The notes under the pieces are model-generated. The model saw only the letters and a list, made by a program, of their open reading frames with translations. It made no database searches and had not been told where the DNA came from. Positions 1 to 7,918 of a stretch of 64,000 bases of DNA are shown one piece after another (the stretch's first letter is position 1; the number at the start of each line of letters is the position of its first letter). Source of the stretch: Methyloversatilis universalis (GTDB taxonomy: Bacteria > Pseudomonadota > Gammaproteobacteria > Methylococcales > Methylococcaceae); NCBI GenBank assembly GCA_020723665.1, contig DYIL01000004.1, positions 1 to 64,000 of the forward strand, written 5' to 3'. The position numbers and the translations under genes were made by a program.

Positions 1-83
1 CAAAGCCAGGCAGGCCTCAAATCGGCAAAACCGGGGTTGAGTTGCGGAAGTCGGGTTAGAGCCGCGAAAATCAACAGCCTGTT

Positions 84-113
84 AGAGCACCTCGAAAAAC
101 TTCGAGGTGCTCT
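84..113. repeat. Perfect 13-bp inverted repeat
   Basis: Arms AGAGCACCTCGAA and TTCGAGGTGCTCT enclose a 4-base loop. The hairpin lies about 100 bases past the 3' end of the leftward cold-shock/DUF1294 gene and could end its transcript, but neither strand shows a clear T-tract directly after the stem. No coding sequence was recognised in the first 212 bases. Confidence 0.6.
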
Positions 114-212
114 GAAAAATTTGCGGGGGACGGCGGCAGCGGCGGGGTTCGATCCGCGGACCGGACAAGCGGGCGTCATGGTTCGGCCGGGGCGGACCGA
201 ACTTCTCCGGAA

Positions 213-890
213 TCAGCCTCCCCGAATGTCGAAAATGAGAAAAGCCGTCCACGCTAATGCGTGGCAGGTGATGATGGCCCACAGCACTCTGCGGTAGCGC
301 GTTTTTCGTATTTTATGGCGGAAATCGTGCCGAGCCAGAAGCGCTCCCGGCCATCCTCCCATGAACTCGATCACGTGCATGTAAAACTCGGGTATGCGCC
401 ATTGGCCGGTTATCGCGTGCTTTTTGTCCAGGCCATAAAGCATGATGGTCAAAACGGTTAAGAAAACATAGGAAATGAACGGAATCGGGTTGTGCGTCCG
501 CCACATCAGATAGCATGACAGGAGGATGGGCAATCCGATCAAGACCCATAGGAACGGCGAGCGAGGTGTGGCGAGAATGCCATCGGTTGGTTTTTTCGTC
601 ACGACATCGACGCCTTTGATCGCGGCGTACGAAAGGCGTCTTTTCCCCGGCGTATCGGTTGCGACATTGTACAACATGATATCGCCGACTTGGGGGCGCC
701 GGATTGTGCCCGACTCGATCGCGCTGATATGGACGAAATAATCGTCGCCACCTGTGGCGGGACGCACGAATCCGAAGCCTTTGTCATCGTTCCAAAGAAC
801 GAGGACGCCTTCCTGTAAGCGGGAATCGTCGGCGACGACCGGCCGTTTACGACCGGTCGCTTTTCGTTTGTCGAAGGGGGCCGAAGTCAA
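213..890 (-). CDS. Cold-shock domain + DUF1294 membrane protein
   Basis: A 225-residue two-part protein. Residues about 26-90 form a cold-shock (OB-fold) nucleic-acid-binding domain with the RNP-1-like core KGFGFV and the RNP-2-like segment DYFVHIS. Residues about 110-225 are a DUF1294 module with hydrophobic helices and a conserved GGWPGALLARHDFRHK-type loop. The combination is a known gammaproteobacterial architecture, although its cellular role is not established; the domain content suggests a membrane-anchored RNA/DNA-binding protein. The only start giving a complete cold-shock domain is TTG at 890, with AAGG nine bases upstream. It stands alone, facing away from nothing obvious upstream. 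The family call is secure, the start is less so. Confidence 0.85.
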   Translation of the reverse strand: MTSAPFDKRKATGRKRPVVADDSRLQEGVLVLWNDDKGFGFVRPATGGDDYFVHISAIESGTIRRPQVGDIMLYNVATDTPGKRRLSYAAIKGVDVVTKKPTDGILATPRSPFLWVLIGLPILLSCYLMWRTHNPIPFISYVFLTVLTIMLYGLDKKHAITGQWRIPEFYMHVIEFMGGWPGALLARHDFRHKIRKTRYRRVLWAIITCHALAWTAFLIFDIRGG

Positions 891-1054
891 TTCGATCTGC
901 CTTATTGTCCGGTTGTGGTAAACGCCTTGAAGGCATTCGCGTCATTTATGGTCAATTTTACATCTGTCGGCTCGAATCAGGAGAGCGGATGCGACAAGGC
1001 CCGGTGCACCGGACACCAGGCCTGCCCCGGGCGAGTTTTAACGGTCTGCTCCGG

Positions 1055-1447
1055 TTAATCCACGCGCACCTCGATCTTGCGGGGACGCAATTCGGCCCGC
1101 TTCGGAATTTTCAGCGTGAGCACGCCATCCTTGAGCGAGGCGTCGATGTTGTTCGGTTCCAACTCCGGGCTCAGCAAAAAACTCCGGCGGTATCGCGTCG
1201 AACGGATGTCCGCATAGAGCGCCTGGATGCCCTCGGGCATATCGAGATGTGCTTCGCCCTCGATCAGTAGGGTGTGTTTATCGACTTCTATGTTAAGCCG
1301 GTCTTTCGAAACTCCCGGCATGTCCGCTATCAGCGTGATCCCGTCCGCGTCTTCGTAGATGTCGACCGGTGGATTCAGCACGACCTGACGTTCGGGCCGT
1401 CGTACCTCGGCGGTCGGCCTAGTCGCGACGTCTTGTGTCTCAGTCAT
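1055..1447 (-). CDS. Small heat-shock protein, Hsp20/alpha-crystallin
   Basis: A 130-residue Hsp20-family holdase chaperone that binds unfolding proteins in the cytoplasm. The alpha-crystallin domain spans about residues 25-120 (PPVDIYEDADGITLIADMPG at the start) and ends with the family signature LKDGVLTLKIPK followed by a short tail. It is the second gene of a two-gene leftward unit, 16 bases after the first Hsp20 gene, with a strong ribosome site (AAAGGAGGG) before ATG. The pair probably forms hetero-oligomers, by analogy with tandem ibpA/ibpB-like genes. That is inference: the two proteins differ clearly in sequence and are not a recent duplication. Confidence 0.93.
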   Translation of the reverse strand: MTETQDVATRPTAEVRRPERQVVLNPPVDIYEDADGITLIADMPGVSKDRLNIEVDKHTLLIEGEAHLDMPEGIQALYADIRSTRYRRSFLLSPELEPNNIDASLKDGVLTLKIPKRAELRPRKIEVRVD

Positions 1448-1463
1448 AATGCCCTCCTTTTAC

Positions 1464-1907
1464 TCACTTTACTTCGATTTGCCGAGGCTTGGCCGCCTCG
1501 CGCCGCTGCACCTTGATATGCAGAATGCCGTTTTCGCAGCGAGCTTCGACTCGATCCGGGTCCACGTCTTCAGGTAGCGTGACCGCGCGGCGGAATGTAC
1601 CGGTGAAGCGCTCCTGGCGGTAATAGTTGGCTTTCTCGTCCCGCGGCAATTTGCGCTCACCGGACACGGACAACACGTTCTGCTGAATGGAGATGTCCAG
1701 CGTCTTGGGATCGATACCCGGAACAAACAGGTAGGCATCCACCTCGTCGGAGGTAGCGCCTACGTTCACGGGGGGAAAAGCACCTCTGGCAGCGGATCTG
1801 ATACCGATCGGCCACGGCCAGCGGCCGAACAGATCGTCCATTTCTTGTTCCAGGCGTTTGAATTCGTCGAATAGGCTGCTCTCGAACGCGGTGATTCGAT
1901 TGAACAT
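1464..1907 (-). CDS. Small heat-shock protein, Hsp20/alpha-crystallin
   Basis: A 147-residue Hsp20-family chaperone. The alpha-crystallin domain covers about residues 45-140, with PPVNVG...DEVDAYLFVPGID at its start and the signature CENGILHIKVQ near the end. The N-terminal arm (MFNRITAFESSLFDEFKRLE) is typical of the class A bacterial sHSPs that begin with a phage-shock-like amphipathic helix. ATG at 1907 is preceded by AAAGGAGGG seven bases away. It is the first gene of the tandem Hsp20 unit. I could not identify a convincing sigma-32 promoter in the 70 bases upstream, so heat induction is expected from the family but not shown here. Confidence 0.93.
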   Translation of the reverse strand: MFNRITAFESSLFDEFKRLEQEMDDLFGRWPWPIGIRSAARGAFPPVNVGATSDEVDAYLFVPGIDPKTLDISIQQNVLSVSGERKLPRDEKANYYRQERFTGTFRRAVTLPEDVDPDRVEARCENGILHIKVQRREAAKPRQIEVK

Positions 1908-1949
1908 CTGTCATCCCTCCTTTCAAGTGGTTCACAGTCTTGGAGTTTA

Positions 1950-2740
1950 CATAAAAGATGAGGTCTCGCACGCGATTTTCAAGGGATTCGGAGCTGGCGA
2001 CGGTCGTGGGCCCGCTGCTCGGACGAGGTAATCGACGCGAGGGGGTAGGGCTCCGGCACTGCCCGGAACGCGCCTACGAACTTGAGAGTTCTCGCCCCGC
2101 CGGCGAGTTGCTTTTGCAAAACCCATCCTTGGGTTTTGCCCTTCGGGCGAACGTTGTTCGTCCCATTCCGCTCCCGGCGGAATGGTCGTTCCAGGCGAGC
2201 TTGTCTTTGCTCGCCCGAAGACAAATTTGTCGGGAACAAACTTGGACGCGCGGAGCGCGTCCGTAGGGTTCGCACCAGGGAAGGTGCGGATCAGCGGGCA
2301 CCCGGATGGCGCGCTGATCCTGCGCGTCGCCGGCTGGAGCCGGGGCGACAAAAGACACGTCCCAGGGCCTTTGTCGCCGCGCGGCCTCCTGCCACGCCCT
2401 TTGGAGCAATTCCGGTTCAAGGCGGCAATGCTCGGGTGCGCGATACGGGACAAGAGAAAACCCATACATCAAATTTGAACGGGCCCTAACTCTCGTTTGC
2501 CGCGCCAAGCACAGGACCCAAGCGGCAATCGGGTGGCGTTTTCTTTGGATACTTTCTTTGGGCCAAGCAAAAGAAAGTATCCCGACCGTGGGTTCGGAAA
2601 TCCACATTCGAAATAACTGTCGCGTCAGCGACGCCCTATTCACTCGGTTGGCCAGGACAACTTAACCGTTTGCCGGAAACGCTGCCGCTTATTCCGGCCT
2701 ACTTTGAAACACACTGTTAGGTTTTTCCCGGTTCCCTGGG
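1950..2740. repeat. Non-coding, hairpin-rich repeat region
   Basis: About 800 bases without a credible gene; the overlapping open frames are rich in Arg and Pro and match no family I know. From 2116 to 2320 at least eight short hairpins follow one another: a 10-bp stem at 2116-2139, a 9-bp stem at 2163-2185, a 7-bp stem at 2194-2215, the palindrome GACAAATTTGTC at 2220-2231, an 8-bp stem at 2244-2262, a 6-bp stem at 2271-2288 and a 9-bp stem at 2288-2320. Part of the block (about 2060-2148, read on the minus strand) recurs in diverged form at about 20338-20420. This looks like a dispersed intergenic repeat rather than a gene. Confidence 0.7.
2547..2582. repeat. 13-bp inverted repeat of a common intergenic motif
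   Basis: GGATACTTTCTTT and AAAGAAAGTATCC form a perfect stem around a 10-base loop containing GGCCAAGC. The sequence family (TTTCTTTTGCTTGGCC...) is familiar from intergenic DNA of many Proteobacteria. Here it abuts the hairpin-array repeat and lies 170 bases past the 3' end of the malQ-treY fusion, so it may act as a transcript terminator or processing hairpin for the trehalose operon; that role is inferred. Confidence 0.6.
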
Positions 2741-2752
2741 AAGAACGGCTTA

Positions 2753-5700
2753 TCAATCCGCCTTGACCAGCAACGCCAGCGGAAAGTCCGAAAATAATTC
2801 CGCTGCCGTCAGTGGGGCCGTGCCGCTCAGCGTTATCTGTTCCCGGGTGAAGGCATGCACGTAGGTGCCGGCGACGGTGGAGGGCGGCGTCAGTCGCGTG
2901 TCGCCCCAGACCACGCTGTCGCCAAGCCGCGGTGCGATCCCTTTGCCGAGACGCAATATCCAGCGGGGCGCCGCCACCAGCACGGCACGCGAACCGAAGC
3001 GGCGGAGAAACGCGCACAGGTGTTCGGCTTTTTCCCCTTCGGCTTCCAGCGGCTCATAGCCGCCGCGGCGGAACAAGTCAGGGTCCTGTCGTCTGACGCT
3101 AAGGGTTTCCCGCGTGACAAAAAGCTTGATACGTCCGTCGCTCATGTCGTTCAGCAATTCGCCGAGTTTCGGCGCGAGGGCCGCTCCGCTCAGTTCGTCC
3201 CAAGCCTTTATCTCGTTCAACAATCGCTGTCGCCGCTTATAATCCACCGTTCGCCGGTTGTCCGGGTCGACCAGGCTGAAGTCCCACAGCTCGTTCCCCT
3301 GATAAATGTCCGGTACGCCGGGAGCCGTGAGTTTAAGCAGCACTTGAGCCAGGCTGTTATGCAAGCCTGCTCGGATGATCCCCGATAGAAAATCGAGGAA
3401 GTCGCGGACGAACTCGTCCCGATTTCCGGGGATGACGAGTTTGCGCAGGAAATCGGAGACCGCCCGTTCGTAGGGCAGGTTGGGATTCAGCCAACTGGTG
3501 AACAGCTTGGCCTCGCGCATGGCCTTGACCATATAGGCTTCCAGCCTCTGCGTATAGTTCGCGGCACTCTCCGGGGTCAACGGTTCTAACGGCCAGGTCC
3601 CCACCAAGGTTTGATAGATCAGGTATTCGTCGTTTCTCGAAGGGACCGGGTCGCCGTCGACGATGCTCTTTTTCTTTCGGTTGAATTCGCTCCAGTTGCG
3701 CACGCGCGCCATCCATTCGTCGGGCAGTTCCGATAACACGTCGATGCGCGCCCTCACGTCCTCCGAGCGCTTGGTATCGTGGGTCGAGGTGCTCAGCAGG
3801 GAATGCGGCCAAAGCTGCTCGCGCTCTTGGTTGAAACGGTGGAATTCGGCGACGGAAAAGCCGAACCGGGTGGGATCACCGCCGACTTCGTTCAGCGACA
3901 CGAAGCGGTTGTAACGGTAGAAAGCCGTATCTTCCATGCCTTTCGCCATGGCCGGGCCGGTCAGCTGCTGGAATTTCATGGCGAACGAGACGACTTGCTC
4001 CCGATAGCGGTCGCTCTTGCCCTCCGCCAGGACGGTCAGGAGTACGTCGCGGACGAAATCGAAGATCGTGAGGTCTCCCACCAGGCTGCGTTTTTTCGCC
4101 CGTTCGACCGCGAGTTCGATGTAATTCCGGTCGGTTTCCGAGACGCCCCGGCCGCTGACATAGGTCCGGTAGACCGGGAAACAGGCGATGATTTCCCGCA
4201 GGGCGTCGCGCAGGCTGTTCAAGCTGTAGTCGCGGGTGCGGCGATCGCTCTCCGCGATGCGGCTCAGCCGGTTGGCGAGCACCGTGAGTTCGCTGGACAG
4301 TGCGACCTTCAGGATCAGGCGCTTCGATTGATAAAGCAACTCGTCGAAATCGACGGGAAAACTGCAGAAGGCGCGATAAAAGGCATCCAGCGGCTGTTCG
4401 GCGCCGGGCCAGACGAATAGACCGTTGACGAGATTGGCGAAGTCGTAGCCGGTCGTGCCGTGGACCGGCCATTGTCCGGGGAGACGCTCATTCAGGGCGA
4501 GGATTTTTTCGACCACGATGTAGAAAATCTGGGTCTCGGACACGGCGGCTTGACCTTCGGTTTCGGAAGGCTCGGAACGGGGCAGCGCCAGTACTCGCTC
4601 TTGCAGCGTCCGGCAGTAGGCGCCCGGGTCGTAGAGTCCGTCCGGATGATCGATCCTGAGCCCCTGCAGCTTTCCCTGGGCGATGAGGTCCAGCACGAAT
4701 CCATGGGTCGCCTCGAACACGTCCTCGTTCTCGAGGGACAAAGCGGCGAGATCGTTCGTATCGAAAAACCGCCGATAATTGATTTCGTCGGCCGCGACCC
4801 GCCAATAAGCCAGTCTGTAGGCTTGGTGCTCGAGAAGGTCGTGCAGGCGATCGAAACTCGCGGGGACCCCGGGAGCGCCGTTGAATTCGCCGACGTTCTT
4901 CGCGATGAACTGCGTGATGTCCTGACTTGCGGCGCACAGCCGCGCCAGATGCTGTTTGTGGATTTCCTTGTCCCGGTTGCGCTCGTTGCGTTTTTCCTTG
5001 CCGGTCTGCCAGCGGCCCGGCAGGTGGCCGAACGCCGTGATAAGGCTTTGAAACTCGGCCAGGTGTGAATCGTCGGGGCTGAGCGCGGTTTTCAGCTGAT
5101 CCAGCCGATAGCCCAAAATGCGCGGGTATTCCTTGGGATCGATCGGGAATCGGTGCGGCCCGTAATAAACGGAGAATGAACCTTCCTCGGCGTCGAAAAC
5201 CAGTTCCAGTTCTCCGCTTTCCAGCGCAGCTCCGTACGGCGAGCTCAGGGTCGGAAGCAGGACTTTGCCTCGCAAATAGTCTTTGACCGGCGACCAGTCG
5301 ATATCGAAAAAATCGGCGTGGTCCGATGCCGGCCCGTTTTCGAGCACGTCCAGCCACCAAACGTTGTCGCTGCCCATGACCCCCATATGGTTCGGCACCA
5401 GGTCCAAGATCTGCCCCATGCCGCGCCGGGCGAGTTCGGCCACGAATCGGTCGAAATCTTCGCGGCTGCCGATTTCGGGGTTCAGCTCGCCATGATCCAC
5501 GATATCGTAGCCGTGAGTGCTGCCCGGACGCGCTTTCAGATACGGAGACGCGTAACAATGGCTGATGCCGAGGTCCTGAAGATAAGACAGAATTTCCGTT
5601 GCTTGCCGAAAGGTGAAATCACGGTTGAATTGCAGCCGATAAGTCGCCCGCGGGATGGAAAAGCTGACGCCGGCGGCGCTCGCCGGTTTGCTCTTGATCT

Positions 5701-7909
5701 GGGTTTTCGGAAGACCTACGAGGTTTTCCGCCATGACCTGAAGCAGAGCCGTGACGGTATCTTCCTTGCGCCATTGCTCGAATTCCAGCGGCAGCTTTCG
5801 CCGCCAGTTCGGGAAGTCGTCGGGCGCGCCCGGAAGGACCGATTGGTCGGCCTGTCCGAGCGCGTCGTCCAAGCGCAGCAGCACGATTTCGGCCGGGGTT
5901 CGGGATAGCAGGCGATAAATCGCACACACCATGTCGGCCGTCAGGTCGGGCACGGAAATCGGATGAATCGTGATATCGGGCGGTAGCAAACCTTCCTGTT
6001 CCAGCGTGACGAGCAGGCGAGCGCGGGCGACGGCTCGAGCTACGACGGCCTCGTGACGGGCATTCTCGGAGGCGAACAGCCTGAGTGCCGTGCGTTCATC
6101 CAAATCGCGTCCAAGCCAGAACCCTCGGAGCGGCGGCTCATCGATCCCTGCCGTGGTGACCGCCGCCCCGACCGCGAATTCTCCAGGACGCAAGGGCTTT
6201 TCGGTCTTCCAGTGGGCGAACAGCGATTCGCACGGCAGGACGCCCGCTTGTTTCAGCCGTTCCACGACATCTGCCGGGGCGTCTTGCACGTCGCTCGCTA
6301 GGACCAGGCATCGATTTCGGTGGCTTTCCAGGGCGAGAATGCCCAGGAGGTCTTCGAAGGGAAAAGCGACATAGCTGCCGTCCTCGGAGCTCCCGCCGGC
6401 CGGAATCCAATACTGCCGGGCCAGGTGGGACACATTGTGCACCAGCAAAGCGCCGCCTCGCCTCATGGTCTGTCGCAAGCCGGCTGCGAAGGGCCGGTAG
6501 GCTGTGTCTACTAACGCTGGTGGCAGAAAGGGCGTAAGGGCGGAGACTTCACCGTCCGGGCAGGTTTCTGTCGGCGGCGCGCCGAGGCGGATGGCGGCTG
6601 GGCAGAGTGATTGCTGTGACCAGGCCTCGGCCCCGTCTCCGGCGACATTGAATACGAATTCCTGGCATAAGCCGATTTCAAGGCCCAGCTCCGCAACCCG
6701 GTTCTCGACCGACTGCATTTGTTGCTCCGCCTGCCAGTAGAGATAGCCGTAATAATCGAGGCGGGCTGCATTTTCCGCCGCAAAGCGCTTTACCTCGGCT
6801 GAGCACGGGTCCTGGAACTGCGGTGGCCAGTCGGTCCATCTGGAATATCCGGCGCCCTCGCGAGAAAAGTGCTCACTGAGTGCATCGAACAGCGATTGGT
6901 AATGGAGCGCCGGCCCACACGCCGCCTGGTAGGCCCGAAAAGCCTTTCCACGCTTGGAAGGCTTCCGCAAGTGCCTATCCCGGAAATGAGCGAAGAGCGA
7001 TTCCAGAATGGGGAGCTTTACCGCCGCCACTTCCTCGTAGTCGATCAGCTCCTGGGCGCGCAAGGCGCGCAGCCGTGCCTGGAATTCCGGGTCGGCGACA
7101 GCTCTCTGTAGGGGTTCGGACTCGGCCAAGTCGGGAATCGCTTCGATGTCAACGTAGAGTACGTTGTAAAACAGCCGACTGGACGGTTCATACGGATTTA
7201 AGATGTCCGGTTTCGCCAAGTTCAGTGCCTTGAGAGGACTTACCTGAATCATCGCCGCCTCGTATTCGGCGACGTAATCGACCATACCCTTGAGATCGGT
7301 GAAATCGCCTATGCCCCAGTTACGCTGCGAGCGTACGGCGTGGAGAGACAGCGATAATCCCCAGCGCTTTCGGTTTTCTTGCAGAACCGGCGGGAGATAG
7401 CAGCGCTCCGGTGTCACGATCAGGCTCATGTTGCCCTTCAGGTCTTTCTCGGCGCACTCCACGGCGAGGCGGTGATAGCCCAACGGCGGACAAGTCGGTA
7501 GGGTGAGAACGTAGCGCCGGTAGCATTGATCCAGAATCGTCGATTCGCCGAACAGCGGTAGTTCGGCCGGGCAAAAGCTCCCCTCCCATCGCTCTCCGTT
7601 GTCCAGCTCCAGGGACCACGCCATCAGCACATGATCGAACTGACGCGGTACGGTGCAAGCGACGGCGCGGGCGTCCTCACCCTCCCGAACGACCTTGACC
7701 GGTGGCAGGATTCGAAGCCAATCTCCGTGCTCCAGTTCGGCCATGACTGTCGGCATGCGTGCATCGTCGCAGGCATCGATGCCCATAGCCGCGAGGAGTT
7801 CCCGCTTGGTGTCGGCGGAAACGCGGACCGTTTCGCCCCGTGCATCGACGAACTCCGTCTCGATGCCGCAAAGGCTGCAGAGTTGGTCGATCGCTTTGAC
7901 GACGGGCAT
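2753..7909 (-). CDS. treY: Fusion: GH77 MalQ-like domain + maltooligosyl trehalose synthase
   Basis: A 1718-residue fusion. Residues about 1-735 are a 4-alpha-glucanotransferase (GH77, MalQ) module with RNWGIGDF at 196-203 and the LGILALES segment near 521-529. Residues about 750-1718 are maltooligosyl trehalose synthase (GH13, TreY), which converts the reducing end of maltodextrins into a trehalosyl unit. The TreY half keeps its catalytic set: Asp in GLRIDHPDG, Glu in IVVEKI and Asp in TSTHDTKR. The MalQ half does not: the nucleophile Asp position is His491 (ALLVHNV, codon 6437-6439) and the acid/base Glu position is Ser539 (LASDVQ). The usual GQNWGLPP substrate loop is also degenerate (residues about 453-461), and only the third Asp (590) remains. 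The MalQ half is therefore probably a non-catalytic glucan-binding or structural module. The gene starts nine bases after treZ stops, with AGGTAG as ribosome site, and is last in the operon. Confidence 0.92.
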   Translation of the reverse strand: MPVVKAIDQLCSLCGIETEFVDARGETVRVSADTKRELLAAMGIDACDDARMPTVMAELEHGDWLRILPPVKVVREGEDARAVACTVPRQFDHVLMAWSLELDNGERWEGSFCPAELPLFGESTILDQCYRRYVLTLPTCPPLGYHRLAVECAEKDLKGNMSLIVTPERCYLPPVLQENRKRWGLSLSLHAVRSQRNWGIGDFTDLKGMVDYVAEYEAAMIQVSPLKALNLAKPDILNPYEPSSRLFYNVLYVDIEAIPDLAESEPLQRAVADPEFQARLRALRAQELIDYEEVAAVKLPILESLFAHFRDRHLRKPSKRGKAFRAYQAACGPALHYQSLFDALSEHFSREGAGYSRWTDWPPQFQDPCSAEVKRFAAENAARLDYYGYLYWQAEQQMQSVENRVAELGLEIGLCQEFVFNVAGDGAEAWSQQSLCPAAIRLGAPPTETCPDGEVSALTPFLPPALVDTAYRPFAAGLRQTMRRGGALLVHNVSHLARQYWIPAGGSSEDGSYVAFPFEDLLGILALESHRNRCLVLASDVQDAPADVVERLKQAGVLPCESLFAHWKTEKPLRPGEFAVGAAVTTAGIDEPPLRGFWLGRDLDERTALRLFASENARHEAVVARAVARARLLVTLEQEGLLPPDITIHPISVPDLTADMVCAIYRLLSRTPAEIVLLRLDDALGQADQSVLPGAPDDFPNWRRKLPLEFEQWRKEDTVTALLQVMAENLVGLPKTQIKSKPASAAGVSFSIPRATYRLQFNRDFTFRQATEILSYLQDLGISHCYASPYLKARPGSTHGYDIVDHGELNPEIGSREDFDRFVAELARRGMGQILDLVPNHMGVMGSDNVWWLDVLENGPASDHADFFDIDWSPVKDYLRGKVLLPTLSSPYGAALESGELELVFDAEEGSFSVYYGPHRFPIDPKEYPRILGYRLDQLKTALSPDDSHLAEFQSLITAFGHLPGRWQTGKEKRNERNRDKEIHKQHLARLCAASQDITQFIAKNVGEFNGAPGVPASFDRLHDLLEHQAYRLAYWRVAADEINYRRFFDTNDLAALSLENEDVFEATHGFVLDLIAQGKLQGLRIDHPDGLYDPGAYCRTLQERVLALPRSEPSETEGQAAVSETQIFYIVVEKILALNERLPGQWPVHGTTGYDFANLVNGLFVWPGAEQPLDAFYRAFCSFPVDFDELLYQSKRLILKVALSSELTVLANRLSRIAESDRRTRDYSLNSLRDALREIIACFPVYRTYVSGRGVSETDRNYIELAVERAKKRSLVGDLTIFDFVRDVLLTVLAEGKSDRYREQVVSFAMKFQQLTGPAMAKGMEDTAFYRYNRFVSLNEVGGDPTRFGFSVAEFHRFNQEREQLWPHSLLSTSTHDTKRSEDVRARIDVLSELPDEWMARVRNWSEFNRKKKSIVDGDPVPSRNDEYLIYQTLVGTWPLEPLTPESAANYTQRLEAYMVKAMREAKLFTSWLNPNLPYERAVSDFLRKLVIPGNRDEFVRDFLDFLSGIIRAGLHNSLAQVLLKLTAPGVPDIYQGNELWDFSLVDPDNRRTVDYKRRQRLLNEIKAWDELSGAALAPKLGELLNDMSDGRIKLFVTRETLSVRRQDPDLFRRGGYEPLEAEGEKAEHLCAFLRRFGSRAVLVAAPRWILRLGKGIAPRLGDSVVWGDTRLTPPSTVAGTYVHAFTREQITLSGTAPLTAAELFSDFPLALLVKAD

Positions 7910-7918
7910 CAGTTCTAC

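Noticed and set aside
1947..2643. Several overlapping open frames in the repeat region
   Set aside because: Arg/Pro-rich translations of palindromic DNA; the same sequence recurs in intergenic DNA at 20 kb, so it is repeat rather than gene.
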